DNA of 64,000 bases from Paraburkholderia sprentiae WSM5005. Its GTDB lineage: Bacteria > Pseudomonadota > Gammaproteobacteria > Burkholderiales > Burkholderiaceae. The notes beneath the pieces are model-generated. The model saw nothing but the letters and a program-made list of their open reading frames with translations. It had not been told where the DNA came from and did no database searches. Made by a program: the position numbers and the translations under genes. The stretch lies in NCBI RefSeq assembly GCF_001865575.2, contig NZ_CP017565.2, positions 423,802 to 487,801 on the forward strand. Reading direction: 5' to 3'. Below, piece by piece: positions 53,743-63,153 of the stretch. Position 1 is the first letter of the stretch. Every line of letters starts with the position of its first letter.

Positions 53743-54197
53743 CAGGCAAAGTACCCTTCGTCAAGCTGGACGAGCGCCTCCTCGACCAACCGGGCGCCGT
53801 GCTCGGTGCTCGCCATATCGAGCGCGGTCCTCCCACCGAACCGCTTCTGGGAATTTCGCAGCCACAGCATTGCCTTCCCGGCATTGCCAAAGGCTGAGGT
53901 CGCCTGGGCGACGATCTTGGCGAGACGAATCGCCTTGTCTGACTCCTCCGTCGAGAGTCGCTCGTGCTGTTGCCGACGGTGTGTCAGCGTCCGCCGGGGG
54001 ATGATGAAAGACAGTTCGTCGGCCTTCAGTCCGTGCTCTGCAAGACGGTCGATCACGGCGACGCCGACCCGTTCGGTCGCGAGCTCTGCAAGGTCGGAAC
54101 CGCTGCGCACGGGCGCATCAAGCAGCCGCTGCAACAGGGCGAACTCTTCCCGGCGCGGGTTGCCCGCTCCGCTTGGCTTGAAAGAGACAGTGATCAT
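53742..54197 (-). CDS. Xre/MbcA/ParS-type antitoxin of the RES module (DUF2384)
   Basis: 151 residues from ATG 54197 (GGAG nine bases upstream; ATG 54224 is possible). The C-terminal DUF2384 domain is clear: SDKAIRLAKIVAQATSAFGN, KAMLWLRNSQKRFGGRTALD and ARLVEEALVQLDEGYFA. The N-terminal part has an HTH-like stretch (DELSFIIPRRTLTHRRQQ). Antitoxins of this kind neutralise the RES toxin and repress their own promoter. Antitoxin first, toxin second, with overlapping stop/start. Confidence 0.87.
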   Translation of the reverse strand: MITVSFKPSGAGNPRREEFALLQRLLDAPVRSGSDLAELATERVGVAVIDRLAEHGLKADELSFIIPRRTLTHRRQQHERLSTEESDKAIRLAKIVAQATSAFGNAGKAMLWLRNSQKRFGGRTALDMASTEHGARLVEEALVQLDEGYFA

Positions 54198-54339
54198 CGC
54201 GGCTCCATTCGGCAATTTGCCCATTCATTATAGGCATTTTGCCGTCCGACTGCCACGCCGCTTTTTGCTTCCCGTTGACGGCGGCCGCCAGTGCCATATC
54301 CAGCAATCTCTCCCAACCCTCCCAACCGCAATACGAGGT

Positions 54340-54555
54340 TTATCCGGCCTCCTGAAACAGCCCATTTTCCAGTTCCGAAAGACTGCTCCATTTGACCGCG
54401 CTGCGAAACACCCGGCCATCCTCGCTGACTGACTCGATCACCACCCGCTGACCACTGACTTCGGCAATCACGCGTACGATCCGGGTTCCGTATCGCATCA
54501 GCGCTCCGATCGGTGGACACGCTGGGCGACGCCGCCGCCGGGGCACCTTTTTCAC
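54340..54555 (-). CDS. Small basic hypothetical protein
   Basis: 71 residues from GTG 54555 behind AAGGAG; the start overlaps the stop of the coiled-coil gene (GTGA). The sequence KKVPRRRRRPACPPIGA then VRVIAEVSGQRVVIESVSED suggests a basic N-terminal tail and a small beta-barrel (SH3-like) domain. An eroded relative lies at about 52955-53020. Function unknown. Confidence 0.55.
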   Translation of the reverse strand: MKKVPRRRRRPACPPIGALMRYGTRIVRVIAEVSGQRVVIESVSEDGRVFRSAVKWSSLSELENGLFQEAG

Positions 54556-55090
54556 TCGGTAGACTCCTTTACTCCGCGATCCTTGCGAACGGTCAGCACA
54601 GGCTTCCTCGCCGCGACGGTGCGCCGCGCTGAGCGCCCTGCGATCCCCACGCCAGAAGCCGGCACAGTGGAAAGGTTTTGTCGAAGAGTCTCAAGCTCGT
54701 CCATATACGCAGCGTTGGTTGCCTCAAGCGCGTCGAGCCGACCCTGCATCAGCCCGGCCTGATGTCTGGCGTCGCCCAGCTGGCCTCGCAAGGTTTCCGA
54801 TTCAGCGCGATGACGCTCGTCATGCTGCTCGGCCCGCCGCCCCGCAGCATCCAGATCTTCGTGCAGTCGCGTGGCCAGTGCGCGTTCGCGCTCAATCTCG
54901 AGTAGCGCGCGCTGTTCTGCTGCCCGCAGACGCTCTTCCGAGCGCTGCCGTCCTCACGCAGCTTGTCCAGCTCGCGCGCAAAGTCCGCGCGGACTTGTGC
55001 CAAGGCGGCGTCGCTGTCACGGTTTTCCCGCTGCAGGCGGGCGATATCGGCCTCCAGCGTGAGCCGCGCCGCATCAGCCACCGCGAGCGC
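54552..55090 (-). pseudogene. KfrA-like coiled-coil protein, frameshifted
   Basis: In the minus direction an alanine/arginine/glutamate-rich coiled coil can be followed through two frames: ADAARLTLEADIARLQRENR, then AQVRADFARELDKLRED, a shift near 54940-54955, then RAAEQRALLEIERERALATR, LHEDLDAAGRRAEQHDERH and ESETLRGQLGDARHQAGLMQ to a stop at 54552. Such long coiled coils are typical of plasmid KfrA proteins (DNA-binding N-terminus plus coiled coil). The N-terminal HTH part cannot be recognised in 55090-55480. The KfrA label is inference. Confidence 0.5.
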
Positions 55091-55477
55091 CTGCCCATCG
55101 GCAGGAACTCCGGACGCGATGTCCGCAGTGTCGCCGGCAGAGCCCGTTCATGATCAGCAGCAACGTGATCGAAGCACCCTTCCACTGCGTCTGTGTCGTT
55201 CACACTTTTGCTATGGGCTGCTCCCGGTCCGTTCGACGACGCCCCGGCGATGCGGCGGCAGGACCGCTTCGCAATCCACGATCGCGTGCTTCTGAGGCTG
55301 GGCAGTGATGCCTTTGGTGTGTCGAACGGGTAATCGTCGCATTTCGGTGCCGTCCGCGATGTATAAGACCACCTCCCTTTTGCCCAGCGGTTTTTGTAGC
55401 GAAGCAGTGGAAGGTCGCGGCGGCCAATGACGGTTAGTTGCACTTCGGCGACGCCGAAGCGAAGTGGCGCATTCAAT
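55091..55477. other. Unassigned stretch upstream of the coiled-coil remnant
   Basis: Overlapping frames on the minus strand, none with a recognised domain; probably the scrambled 5' part of the coiled-coil gene plus other debris. Confidence 0.35.
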
Positions 55478-55600
55478 CACGCAGTAGAGGCAAATTTAAT
55501 ACGTTCTACGTCGGTCCAACGCATCTGTCGTTTCCTGGCCATACGGTAACTGACGACCTGGTTCACCGCGGACTCGGCAATGCTGTTGCCAATCGGTAGG
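55478..55600 (-). mobile_element. C-terminal scrap of a transposase
   Basis: About 39 codons read IGNSIAESAVNQVVSYRMAR then KRQMRWTDVERIKFAS and stop. The 'ES-A-V-N-x-V-V-x-x-R-M-x-K-x-Q-M-R-W' pattern occurs near the C-terminus of a group of proteobacterial transposases (ISKra4-like, family not certain). It is fused in frame to a shifted piece of the DUF1016 remnant, marking a recombination joint at about 55600. Confidence 0.45.
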
Positions 55601-55870
55601 CCGTTCGTAGAGCTGGCTGCCGATCTGGCGATCCAGCGGGCGCACCGACCAGCCTTCGCGTAAAGCCTCGGTTTCAAAGAACTCTCGGGCGGCCTCCGTC
55701 TTCGGAAAGCAGTCGAACGCATGACGACCAGGGCAGAGGAAACGCATGTGCGACTATGGACAGTGTGAAGGTAGTACGCACTCCTACATATGGGACCGGT
55801 TGTCCCGTCGATTTCGCAGACGCTGTCTGCATGATCTGAGGCGCGGGTGATTTTGCAGACAGACTCTGCA
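55600..55870 (-). pseudogene. DUF1016/YhcG fragment (second copy)
   Basis: In two frames the minus strand gives FPLPWSSCVRLLSEDGGRPR and FFETEALREGWSVRPLDRQI followed by GSQLYER. These correspond to the segment LPWSAYVRLLSVKTAAARAF...QLYERL of the intact protein at 50662-51804. A frameshift separates the two halves and the nuclease half is absent. Confidence 0.75.
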
Positions 55871-55890
55871 AAATTCATTCAGTCGACCAA

Positions 55891-56193
55891 CTAGTTCTCA
55901 CTCGCCACATGTTTCGAAGGATCCATCCGCTGATGAAGTATCCGGATGACATCGACCAGCTCATCGTGCTCCTTGAAAAACACAATGTGCGCACCGACCA
56001 GCACACTTCGATAACCGGCACGAACGTGGGAAGCGGACCGGCTCGGTTGCGTGCCCTGTACCAACCCGATTATGGTGTCCTGAATCAGTCGGATATACCG
56101 ATCAGCCTGCGTGGCACCCCAATTTTCGAGCGAGTAGTCCCATATATCATTCAGATCGAGCTCCGCGGCCGGCGAGAGGACGAAACCCTTCAC
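55891..56193 (-). CDS. parE: ParE-type toxin (RelE/ParE superfamily)
   Basis: The 100-residue protein has the ParE fold signature: FVLSPAAELDLNDIWDYSLE, WGATQADRYIRLIQDTIIGL and the C-terminal beta strands YRSVLVGAHIVFFKEHDELV, VIRILHQRMDP. ParE toxins poison DNA gyrase. ATG 56193 overlaps the antitoxin stop by four bases. A plasmid-stabilising role is expected. Confidence 0.9.
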   Translation of the reverse strand: MKGFVLSPAAELDLNDIWDYSLENWGATQADRYIRLIQDTIIGLVQGTQPSRSASHVRAGYRSVLVGAHIVFFKEHDELVDVIRILHQRMDPSKHVASEN

Positions 56194-56432
56194 GTGGTCG
56201 ACTTCCGTTTGCGAGCGAGGAAGGCGTCAAAGTCAAATGGTTTGGACGCACCCGAACGCTCTCCCTTTTCCAATTCTGAACGCAGCGCATCGAGCTTCGC
56301 TTCCTGTTCTTCGAGCAAGCGTAGACCAGCCCGCACCACGTCACTCGCGGTGCTATAGCGCCCGGCGCGAACGCGGTCCTCGACGAATTCAGCAAAGTGT
56401 GCCCCAAGGGAAACAGACGTATTCTTGCTCAT
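56190..56432 (-). CDS. parD: ParD-type antitoxin
   Basis: The 80-residue protein has the ribbon-helix-helix N-terminus (NTSVSLGAHFAEFVEDRVRA, then YSTASDVVRAGLRLLEEQE) and a disordered C-terminal toxin-binding tail ending ARKRKSTT. It is the first gene of the pair and probably represses its own promoter through the palindrome just upstream at 56455-56485. Confidence 0.9.
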   Translation of the reverse strand: MSKNTSVSLGAHFAEFVEDRVRAGRYSTASDVVRAGLRLLEEQEAKLDALRSELEKGERSGASKPFDFDAFLARKRKSTT

Positions 56433-56454
56433 GATGGACTCCAGCTGTGTTTAA

Positions 56455-56485
56455 GCCATAGTACCAAATTTTGGTACTATGGGCT
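56455..56485. promoter_or_regulatory. parDE operator palindrome
   Basis: A near-perfect inverted repeat with arms AGCC(A)TAGTACCAAA and TTTGGTACTA(T)GGGCT lies 23-53 bp before the parD start. Such dyads are the usual binding sites of RHH antitoxins. The core arms CCATAGTACC/GGTACTATGG are exact. Confidence 0.75.
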
Positions 56486-56974
56486 GGTCCAGGTTCCGGA
56501 CGTCCACAGCGGCGCAAGTAACGGGAGCCAGCGCACGCGGTCCATCAACTGGGCGCGGCCCATGAAGCCCGGTGTCGCCGCCTCCGTCTGGTCGAGCGGC
56601 CACGCCACCGGAAACGTGGTCCATAAGGAACATTTAGCAAGATTCTCTCCGCACTGCGGAGAGAATCCTCCATCGTTTCCCAAGGCTCCGGATAGCTACC
56701 GACCTGGCGATCGGTGGCGCGCCGACCAGTCTCCGCACGGGGCTCTCTTTCATAGACTCTCGGCCGTTTTCCATCTTCACGGAAAACAGACGAACGTATG
56801 CAGGATCGTGCGCAGGGGCTTACGACCCGGTTTGCCAGGTGCGCGTTAACGCATCGTAGCCTCGTCGGCAAAACCGGCAGACCGGTCGCCTTCACGTTCT
56901 TCGCTCCGATCGCGAGTGTGTCAGGCGCGACAAGAAATGTGGCCGCAAGGCGCAACTACTCCATTACCGGGCTC
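56486..56974 (-). pseudogene. Debris including a third DUF1016/YhcG fragment (about 56640-56800)
   Basis: On the minus strand a frame reads DGKRPRVYEREPRAETGRRA then TDRQVGS, a more decayed version of the segment ARAFYETEALREGWSVRQLDRQIS of the intact DUF1016 protein. The rest of the stretch (56486-56640, 56800-56974) holds no gene I can support. Confidence 0.5.
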
Positions 56975-57316
56975 TTAGAAGAGTCCGGTTTGCCTCTCGT
57001 CCTGCGCTGGCGGCAAAGAGGCTCGGGCGCGCCGCGTCCCACCGCGACGCACGAGTCGGCGCACGTGAGCTACGAGGTCGGCGCGCGCATCGCCTCTCAC
57101 CAGCACGAGTCCATATAGATGCACGCCGTCGGGCCCGCGGTCGTGGCGCGCCCGCCGCGAAGCGCGCAACCCAGACCGACGTGCGCGTTCAAGCAACTGC
57201 GCTCGGCTCATTCCGGGCCAGCAGGCCACCACGAATTGAGATACTGGGGCCGGGAGCGATTCTGGCGCGCAGTCTGCGGGCAGCGCGAGAGCGACGAGTT
57301 TGAGGCGATCGGCCAT
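56975..57316 (-). CDS. Small hypothetical protein, LALP/CWPGMSR family (copy 2)
   Basis: From ATG 57316 the 113-residue product begins MADRLKLVALALPADCAPES and shares with the protein at 1445-1738 the blocks VALALP, PESLPA, QFV..CWPGMSR and QL..RAR. After that, its C-terminus (YGLVLVRGDARADLVAHVRRL) differs in sequence but keeps a basic beta/alpha character. The function is unknown. Confidence 0.6.
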   Translation of the reverse strand: MADRLKLVALALPADCAPESLPAPVSQFVVACWPGMSRAQLLERARRSGLRASRRARHDRGPDGVHLYGLVLVRGDARADLVAHVRRLVRRGGTRRARASLPPAQDERQTGLF

Positions 57317-58271
57317 GCGCAGTGAAAGACTGCGGACGACACGCTCGTGCCGGAAACGGGACTGCGCGGCAACGGTCGACGCGGCGGCCTGCGCCTTTGC
57401 AGAGCTGCCTCGCGGCATCACCTATTCTCAAGGTAACCTACACGCATGACGATAAGTTGCGCCCATCTGCATCATATTGCCGTAGCCTGATCGGGCGCGA
57501 AACGCGCGGGGCTGCCGGAGCCTTGCGCCCGTCCGCTTCGTCATCCGAGCGGCGGAGGCTTCCCACGTCTACGGGGTACGGGCCACGCCGCGGAAGACAG
57601 CAAAGCCGTTCGACCGGAACATGGTCAGCGCTACAGATTACGTAACGTTCACTACAGACCGATCTGAGTCGCACCGAAATCCCTGTTCAACTCTCGCACA
57701 ATCGCCATTTTGTCGGCCTTCGTGAGGGTGCGCCGTGAAACAATTGCCAAGAACTGCGGGGAAGCGCCTACGGACGCGGGTTTTCAGGCAAGTGAAAATC
57801 GTTCGGCAATGTTTCACGGAGACCGCAATAAGCCTGCCGCCAAGTTTCGAGCACCAGTTCGGCGCAGACGCCATTAACTTAGGAATACTTAGAAAGTTGC
57901 TGCAATCAAGCGTTCCAGTTCGAGGGCACGGAGCCAACAGCTTCGGGCTGTGCGCCCGCTCTGCGTGGATGGAACAGGGTTACTAGAGCGGCCGCGGTAT
58001 CAAAATATTGGACGCTGTCGCGCGACGTGTCGCCACAGACCGAGCGTCACGCATTCGATCCGAGATCATGGAGCAGCGCACCACTCGTGGCCCCGCATGA
58101 AAGCGGCGCGTTTTTCCCAAGCGATTCCTGTCCACAAATCAGTTATGGCCGCTCTTCCACCGAGCCAGTATCAGTTCGGGAAACGAGGCACATCTTGCAA
58201 TGAGACGGACCCTCCCGCGCTCAAGTTGGCGGTTCGTGTCTGCGTCGTCCGTCCTTGGCGGTGAAAAAGAT
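57317..58271. other. Long stretch with no supported gene
   Basis: Several 80-110-codon frames overlap on both strands (for example 57735-57986 +), none with a domain, a ribosome binding site or a convincing composition. Possibly eroded plasmid genes. No repeats were recognised. Confidence 0.4.
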
Positions 58272-58349
58272 TGTTAGGTGTTAGCGCCGATGTAAAACTG
58301 ACCCTGTCGCCGACATAAAACTGACCCACCTGGGAGACGATGGCGGCTT

Positions 58350-59999
<1,650 letters not shown>

Positions 60000-60709
60000 C
60001 AGTTAGGGCGAAATTCCCTAAGCACCCCTTTCGTGACCGATGGGTCAACGCTTGCGTTCGAAGGCAAAGTCCAAAGTCACTCAAACCGAACAGCCCGCAA
60101 CTGTCCTAAGAGGACGATTGGGCGCTCGAGGCCAGACAAACTTTGAGCCCTCCTTGCAGTCGTGCCGTATTTGGAAACGCGAGGAACGCTGTGTCGCAGA
60201 TCGACCCCCTGAACGGCTTGTCGACTGACTCGCGTTGCAACTTTAGAGCGCGCAGTACCTTCGCTTTTCGCGCGGTGCAGTGCGCCTTGCCTTGAGCATT
60301 CCGGGTACGTGCATTGTGCGGCGCAGATGAGTCGCGCTCCGGGACGCAGGGTCACCCACGCTTCGCGACCTAAGAATCCATTCGCTCGAGCAGTCCTGCA
60401 CCGATTGACGCTCTAGTCGACACAGCCGTCGTCAAGAGATGCGATCGTCCGGATCCAATCTGGGGAGGCAGAGCTTACGATGCCTTATCCGCAGCGACCA
60501 CGAAGTGTTCGTCGTTCCTGTGGCGGGAGTGCGCCTTTGCGACCGGCCGAGATACAAAATCTTCCCTTGATGCTGGCGTGGTTAAGATGGCGTCAGAATC
60601 TGCGTCTGTCCCGCTTGCAGCTTAACAGCGCAAGGCTGGTTCGAAGTCGGGGCTCGGCCCGAAGAGCGCCACGCGGTGGTGAGTGATCAGACGAAGGCGT
60701 CCGCCTATG

Positions 60710-60726
60710 TGTCCCAACTTGGGACA
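60710..60726. repeat. Candidate parS (ParB-binding) site 1
   Basis: A perfect 17-bp palindrome TGTCCCAACTTGGGACA (odd centre C). An identical copy lies 166 bp to the right. Location about 235 bp downstream of parB fits a centromere site. Confidence 0.65.
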
Positions 60727-60875
60727 AATGTTCAAAGACTAGAGCGTGGTAATAATCGGAAGGGTAGGTGCGCGGAGTGAGAAACGAGCTAACCGATTTG
60801 CAATGGCATCTCGAACAATTCGTACAAACTTGCACGTCACGTGACGGCAGCGCCCTCTCGCTTCAACCGGAGTCG

Positions 60876-60892
60876 TGTCCCAACTTGGGACA
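60876..60892. repeat. Candidate parS (ParB-binding) site 2
   Basis: Identical 17-bp palindrome TGTCCCAACTTGGGACA, 70 bp beyond the parB stop and 166 bp from the first copy. Confidence 0.65.
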
Positions 60893-60920
60893 CCACCGAC
60901 GCGGCGAAAGCGTGGCGACC

Positions 60921-60950
60921 AAAAGAAAAAAGGTGCTCCATGAGCACCTT
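60921..60950 (-). terminator. Rho-independent terminator of parAB
   Basis: On the minus strand the stem AAGGTGCTC/GAGCACCTT (60930-60950, three-base loop) is followed by a T-rich run (TTTTTTCTTTT). It lies 11 bp beyond the parB stop. Confidence 0.85.
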
Positions 60951-60961
60951 AACCGTTCGCC

Positions 60962-61948
60962 TCAATCGGCGCTGCCGCCGCTGCTAGGAGAAAATAGCTC
61001 TGAGATGAGCCTACGTATCTGCTTCTCCTTCTCTGCGGTGAGCATGCCTGCTCTGATCTTTACCGTGAAACCCACAGCGTCTTTCGTAATCGACCCCGCC
61101 TGATTTTTCCCCGCAAAAATCTTCTCGATGCTACGGTCACTAACGCCGCGCGACCCATCATCGCCGCTTTGGATAGCCTGCTTGATCGCCTTCGCGAGTT
61201 TCAATTGATCGAGGTCCCCCGCCACCACCCTGGCCCACATCTGTCTGGCGACATCAAACGCCTTCGCGTCCTTGTCGCGCAGGATTGACACCAAACCCTC
61301 GGCCGCGGTTGCGCCCAACAGCCTCGGCTGTACATCCAGATCCTTGATAACGAAGTCGGGAAGGTCAGCAAACGCGAGGAAACGATACAGTTCCGAACGA
61401 GAGAAACCCAATGCTTCTGCCATACGCTTTCTGTTGGGAAACTCTTTTTCGGTGCTGCGAATAGAGCGAGCGATCTCATAATCCGACAAGTCGTCGCGCA
61501 CGATGTTTTCCACTAGGGCCAACATCGCCATCTCTTCGTCAGAAAGATCGATGATGACGGCCTTGATCGTCTCCTTATCGATCATCTTGTGAGCGCGCCA
61601 ACGTCTTTCCCCCGCGACGAGCTGATGACCGTGCGCAGCGCGGCGAACAATGATCGGTTGGACCAGCCCCGCTTCGCGGATCGATTCCGCAAGTTGGGTC
61701 AACTTCGCTTCGTTGAACACCTTCCGCGGCTGCCACGGGTTTGGAACGATTTCCGAAACCTTCACGTCCGATGCGGTACCCGCTTTCTCAAGTTCGACGA
61801 TTCGCTGTTGCGCCTGGGCCAACGCGCCGGCCATCCCCGGCGCTGTTCGAGGGCTGGTGGGCTTCTCATGCTGCTGGTCGAGCTGGATGTCCTTCGCGGC
61901 ACGAACGTCAGCAGTCTTGCTCATCATGCGTTCACGCAAGTTGCTCAT
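60962..61948 (-). CDS. parB: Partition protein ParB
   Basis: 328 residues from ATG 61948, overlapping the parA stop (ATGA). The N-terminal ParB/Spo0J nuclease-like domain has VSEIVPNPWQPRKVFNEAKL, SIREAGLVQPIIVRR and VAGERRWRAHKMI (the GERR CTP-binding motif), then LVENIVRDDLSDYEIARSI. The central HTH (RKRMAEALGFSRSELYRFLA) and a basic C-terminal region follow. ParB binds parS, loads with CTP and stimulates ParA. The 17-bp palindromes just downstream are the best candidates for its sites. Confidence 0.93.
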   Translation of the reverse strand: MSNLRERMMSKTADVRAAKDIQLDQQHEKPTSPRTAPGMAGALAQAQQRIVELEKAGTASDVKVSEIVPNPWQPRKVFNEAKLTQLAESIREAGLVQPIIVRRAAHGHQLVAGERRWRAHKMIDKETIKAVIIDLSDEEMAMLALVENIVRDDLSDYEIARSIRSTEKEFPNRKRMAEALGFSRSELYRFLAFADLPDFVIKDLDVQPRLLGATAAEGLVSILRDKDAKAFDVARQMWARVVAGDLDQLKLAKAIKQAIQSGDDGSRGVSDRSIEKIFAGKNQAGSITKDAVGFTVKIRAGMLTAEKEKQIRRLISELFSPSSGGSAD

Positions 61949-63153
61949 TGTCCGGCCCTCCATTGAGCGACATACTGATCATCAATCCATTTGCAGTAAT
62001 CCAATAGCGGCTGCTTGACCCGAGCTAGAGTCTTCGCCACAGCATCGGAACGCGAAAGATCAAAGACCGTCGAGAAGGCCAATGCGCCGTTGCTCATAAC
62101 AGAACTCGCCGGTACCTCGGTTGTATGAAGCCAGTCGCCATATGCGCGCTGCGACCAAGACCGAACAACTGGCGCAGATGATGTCATTCCATAGTCAACT
62201 CTGGACAGCAGCACAGAGATGAAGTCGTACGTTTTATCGACCTCATGTTCTACAAAACCATGCGCCACCTCGGCGAATAGTGACCAGAAAGATACCGACG
62301 AGATGAAGTCCAAGCTTTCCGGGACTAACGGCATAACCATCGAATCGGCCGCCATGAGACCATTAAGGGTCATGTAGGAGAGGGATGGGGCAGTGTCCAA
62401 AACGATGTAGTCGTACCGGGCTCGAAGCGGTTCGACTCCCTTGCGAAGAACCGACCAGAACTCGAAGCCCGGGTTAGTCTGTTGAGCGGTTGGAAGATGG
62501 AATTCCGCGTCGTGCAGGTAGTTGTGTGCAGGGATGACATCCAGGCCATCCCAATATGTGCTTTGAACCTTCGACGCGAGTCCGCCCTCGATGGTCGGGT
62601 CGTAGATGAATGGAAGGACCGTGTCCTCCCAAGTCACATCTTTCTCGGCATAAAGGCCGCACAACTCGGACAGAGATGCTTGCGGATCGAGGTCAATGAC
62701 AAGCACTTTGCGCCCGCGCAAGCTCAAGCCCTGCGCGATACACATAGTCGTTGTGGTCTTACAAGAACCACCCTTGAAATTCGCTGTGATCAACACGCGA
62801 CCGCGATGCTCACGAGTACCACTAACGAGCGGAGTCTGATAAATGTCCGATACTTGCTGGACCCACGTGCGCACATCTTTCAGAGAGAAAATGCGCGCCC
62901 TTCCGCTGCCATGAGCCATACCCCGCGGAAGTTCGCCGCCTTCCTTGGTCGCCAGGTAATTGATCTTCTGACGGTCGATCCCGCACAGTTCCGACAACTC
63001 GCCGATTGTGAATACAGGAGGGCTCTTACGCGGCCTGGGGGCAAGAATCTGGTCCCGTAGTTCGTTCGCCATCACCGACAGACGCTCGGCGAACTCCCCC
63101 AAGTTGGAGAGCTTCACGCGGCGGTCGATGCCGGGCAATTCGCTCAAATTCAT
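61945..63153 (-). CDS. parA: Partition ATPase ParA (type Ia, with N-terminal HTH)
   Basis: 402 residues from ATG 63153. The first 120 residues include a MerR/HTH-like segment (FTIGELSELCGIDRQKINYL) typical of long type Ia ParA proteins that repress their own operon. The deviant Walker A is ITANFKGGSCKTTTTMCIA, Walker A' VLVIDLDPQASLSELCG and Walker B DYIVLDTAPSLSYMTLNGL. It drives segregation of the replicon with ParB. It lies beside the iteron origin, so origin, partition genes and centromere form one cluster. Confidence 0.93.
   Translation of the reverse strand: MNLSELPGIDRRVKLSNLGEFAERLSVMANELRDQILAPRPRKSPPVFTIGELSELCGIDRQKINYLATKEGGELPRGMAHGSGRARIFSLKDVRTWVQQVSDIYQTPLVSGTREHRGRVLITANFKGGSCKTTTTMCIAQGLSLRGRKVLVIDLDPQASLSELCGLYAEKDVTWEDTVLPFIYDPTIEGGLASKVQSTYWDGLDVIPAHNYLHDAEFHLPTAQQTNPGFEFWSVLRKGVEPLRARYDYIVLDTAPSLSYMTLNGLMAADSMVMPLVPESLDFISSVSFWSLFAEVAHGFVEHEVDKTYDFISVLLSRVDYGMTSSAPVVRSWSQRAYGDWLHTTEVPASSVMSNGALAFSTVFDLSRSDAVAKTLARVKQPLLDYCKWIDDQYVAQWRAGQ

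Larger units (their letters stand above)
60002..60961. other. Non-coding region between IS21 and parB, containing two candidate parS sites
   Basis: No supported gene. Besides the two identical palindromes near its right side (annotated separately) and the parB terminator, nothing specific was recognised. Frames at 60077-60355 (-) and 60593-60835 (-) look spurious. Confidence 0.45.
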
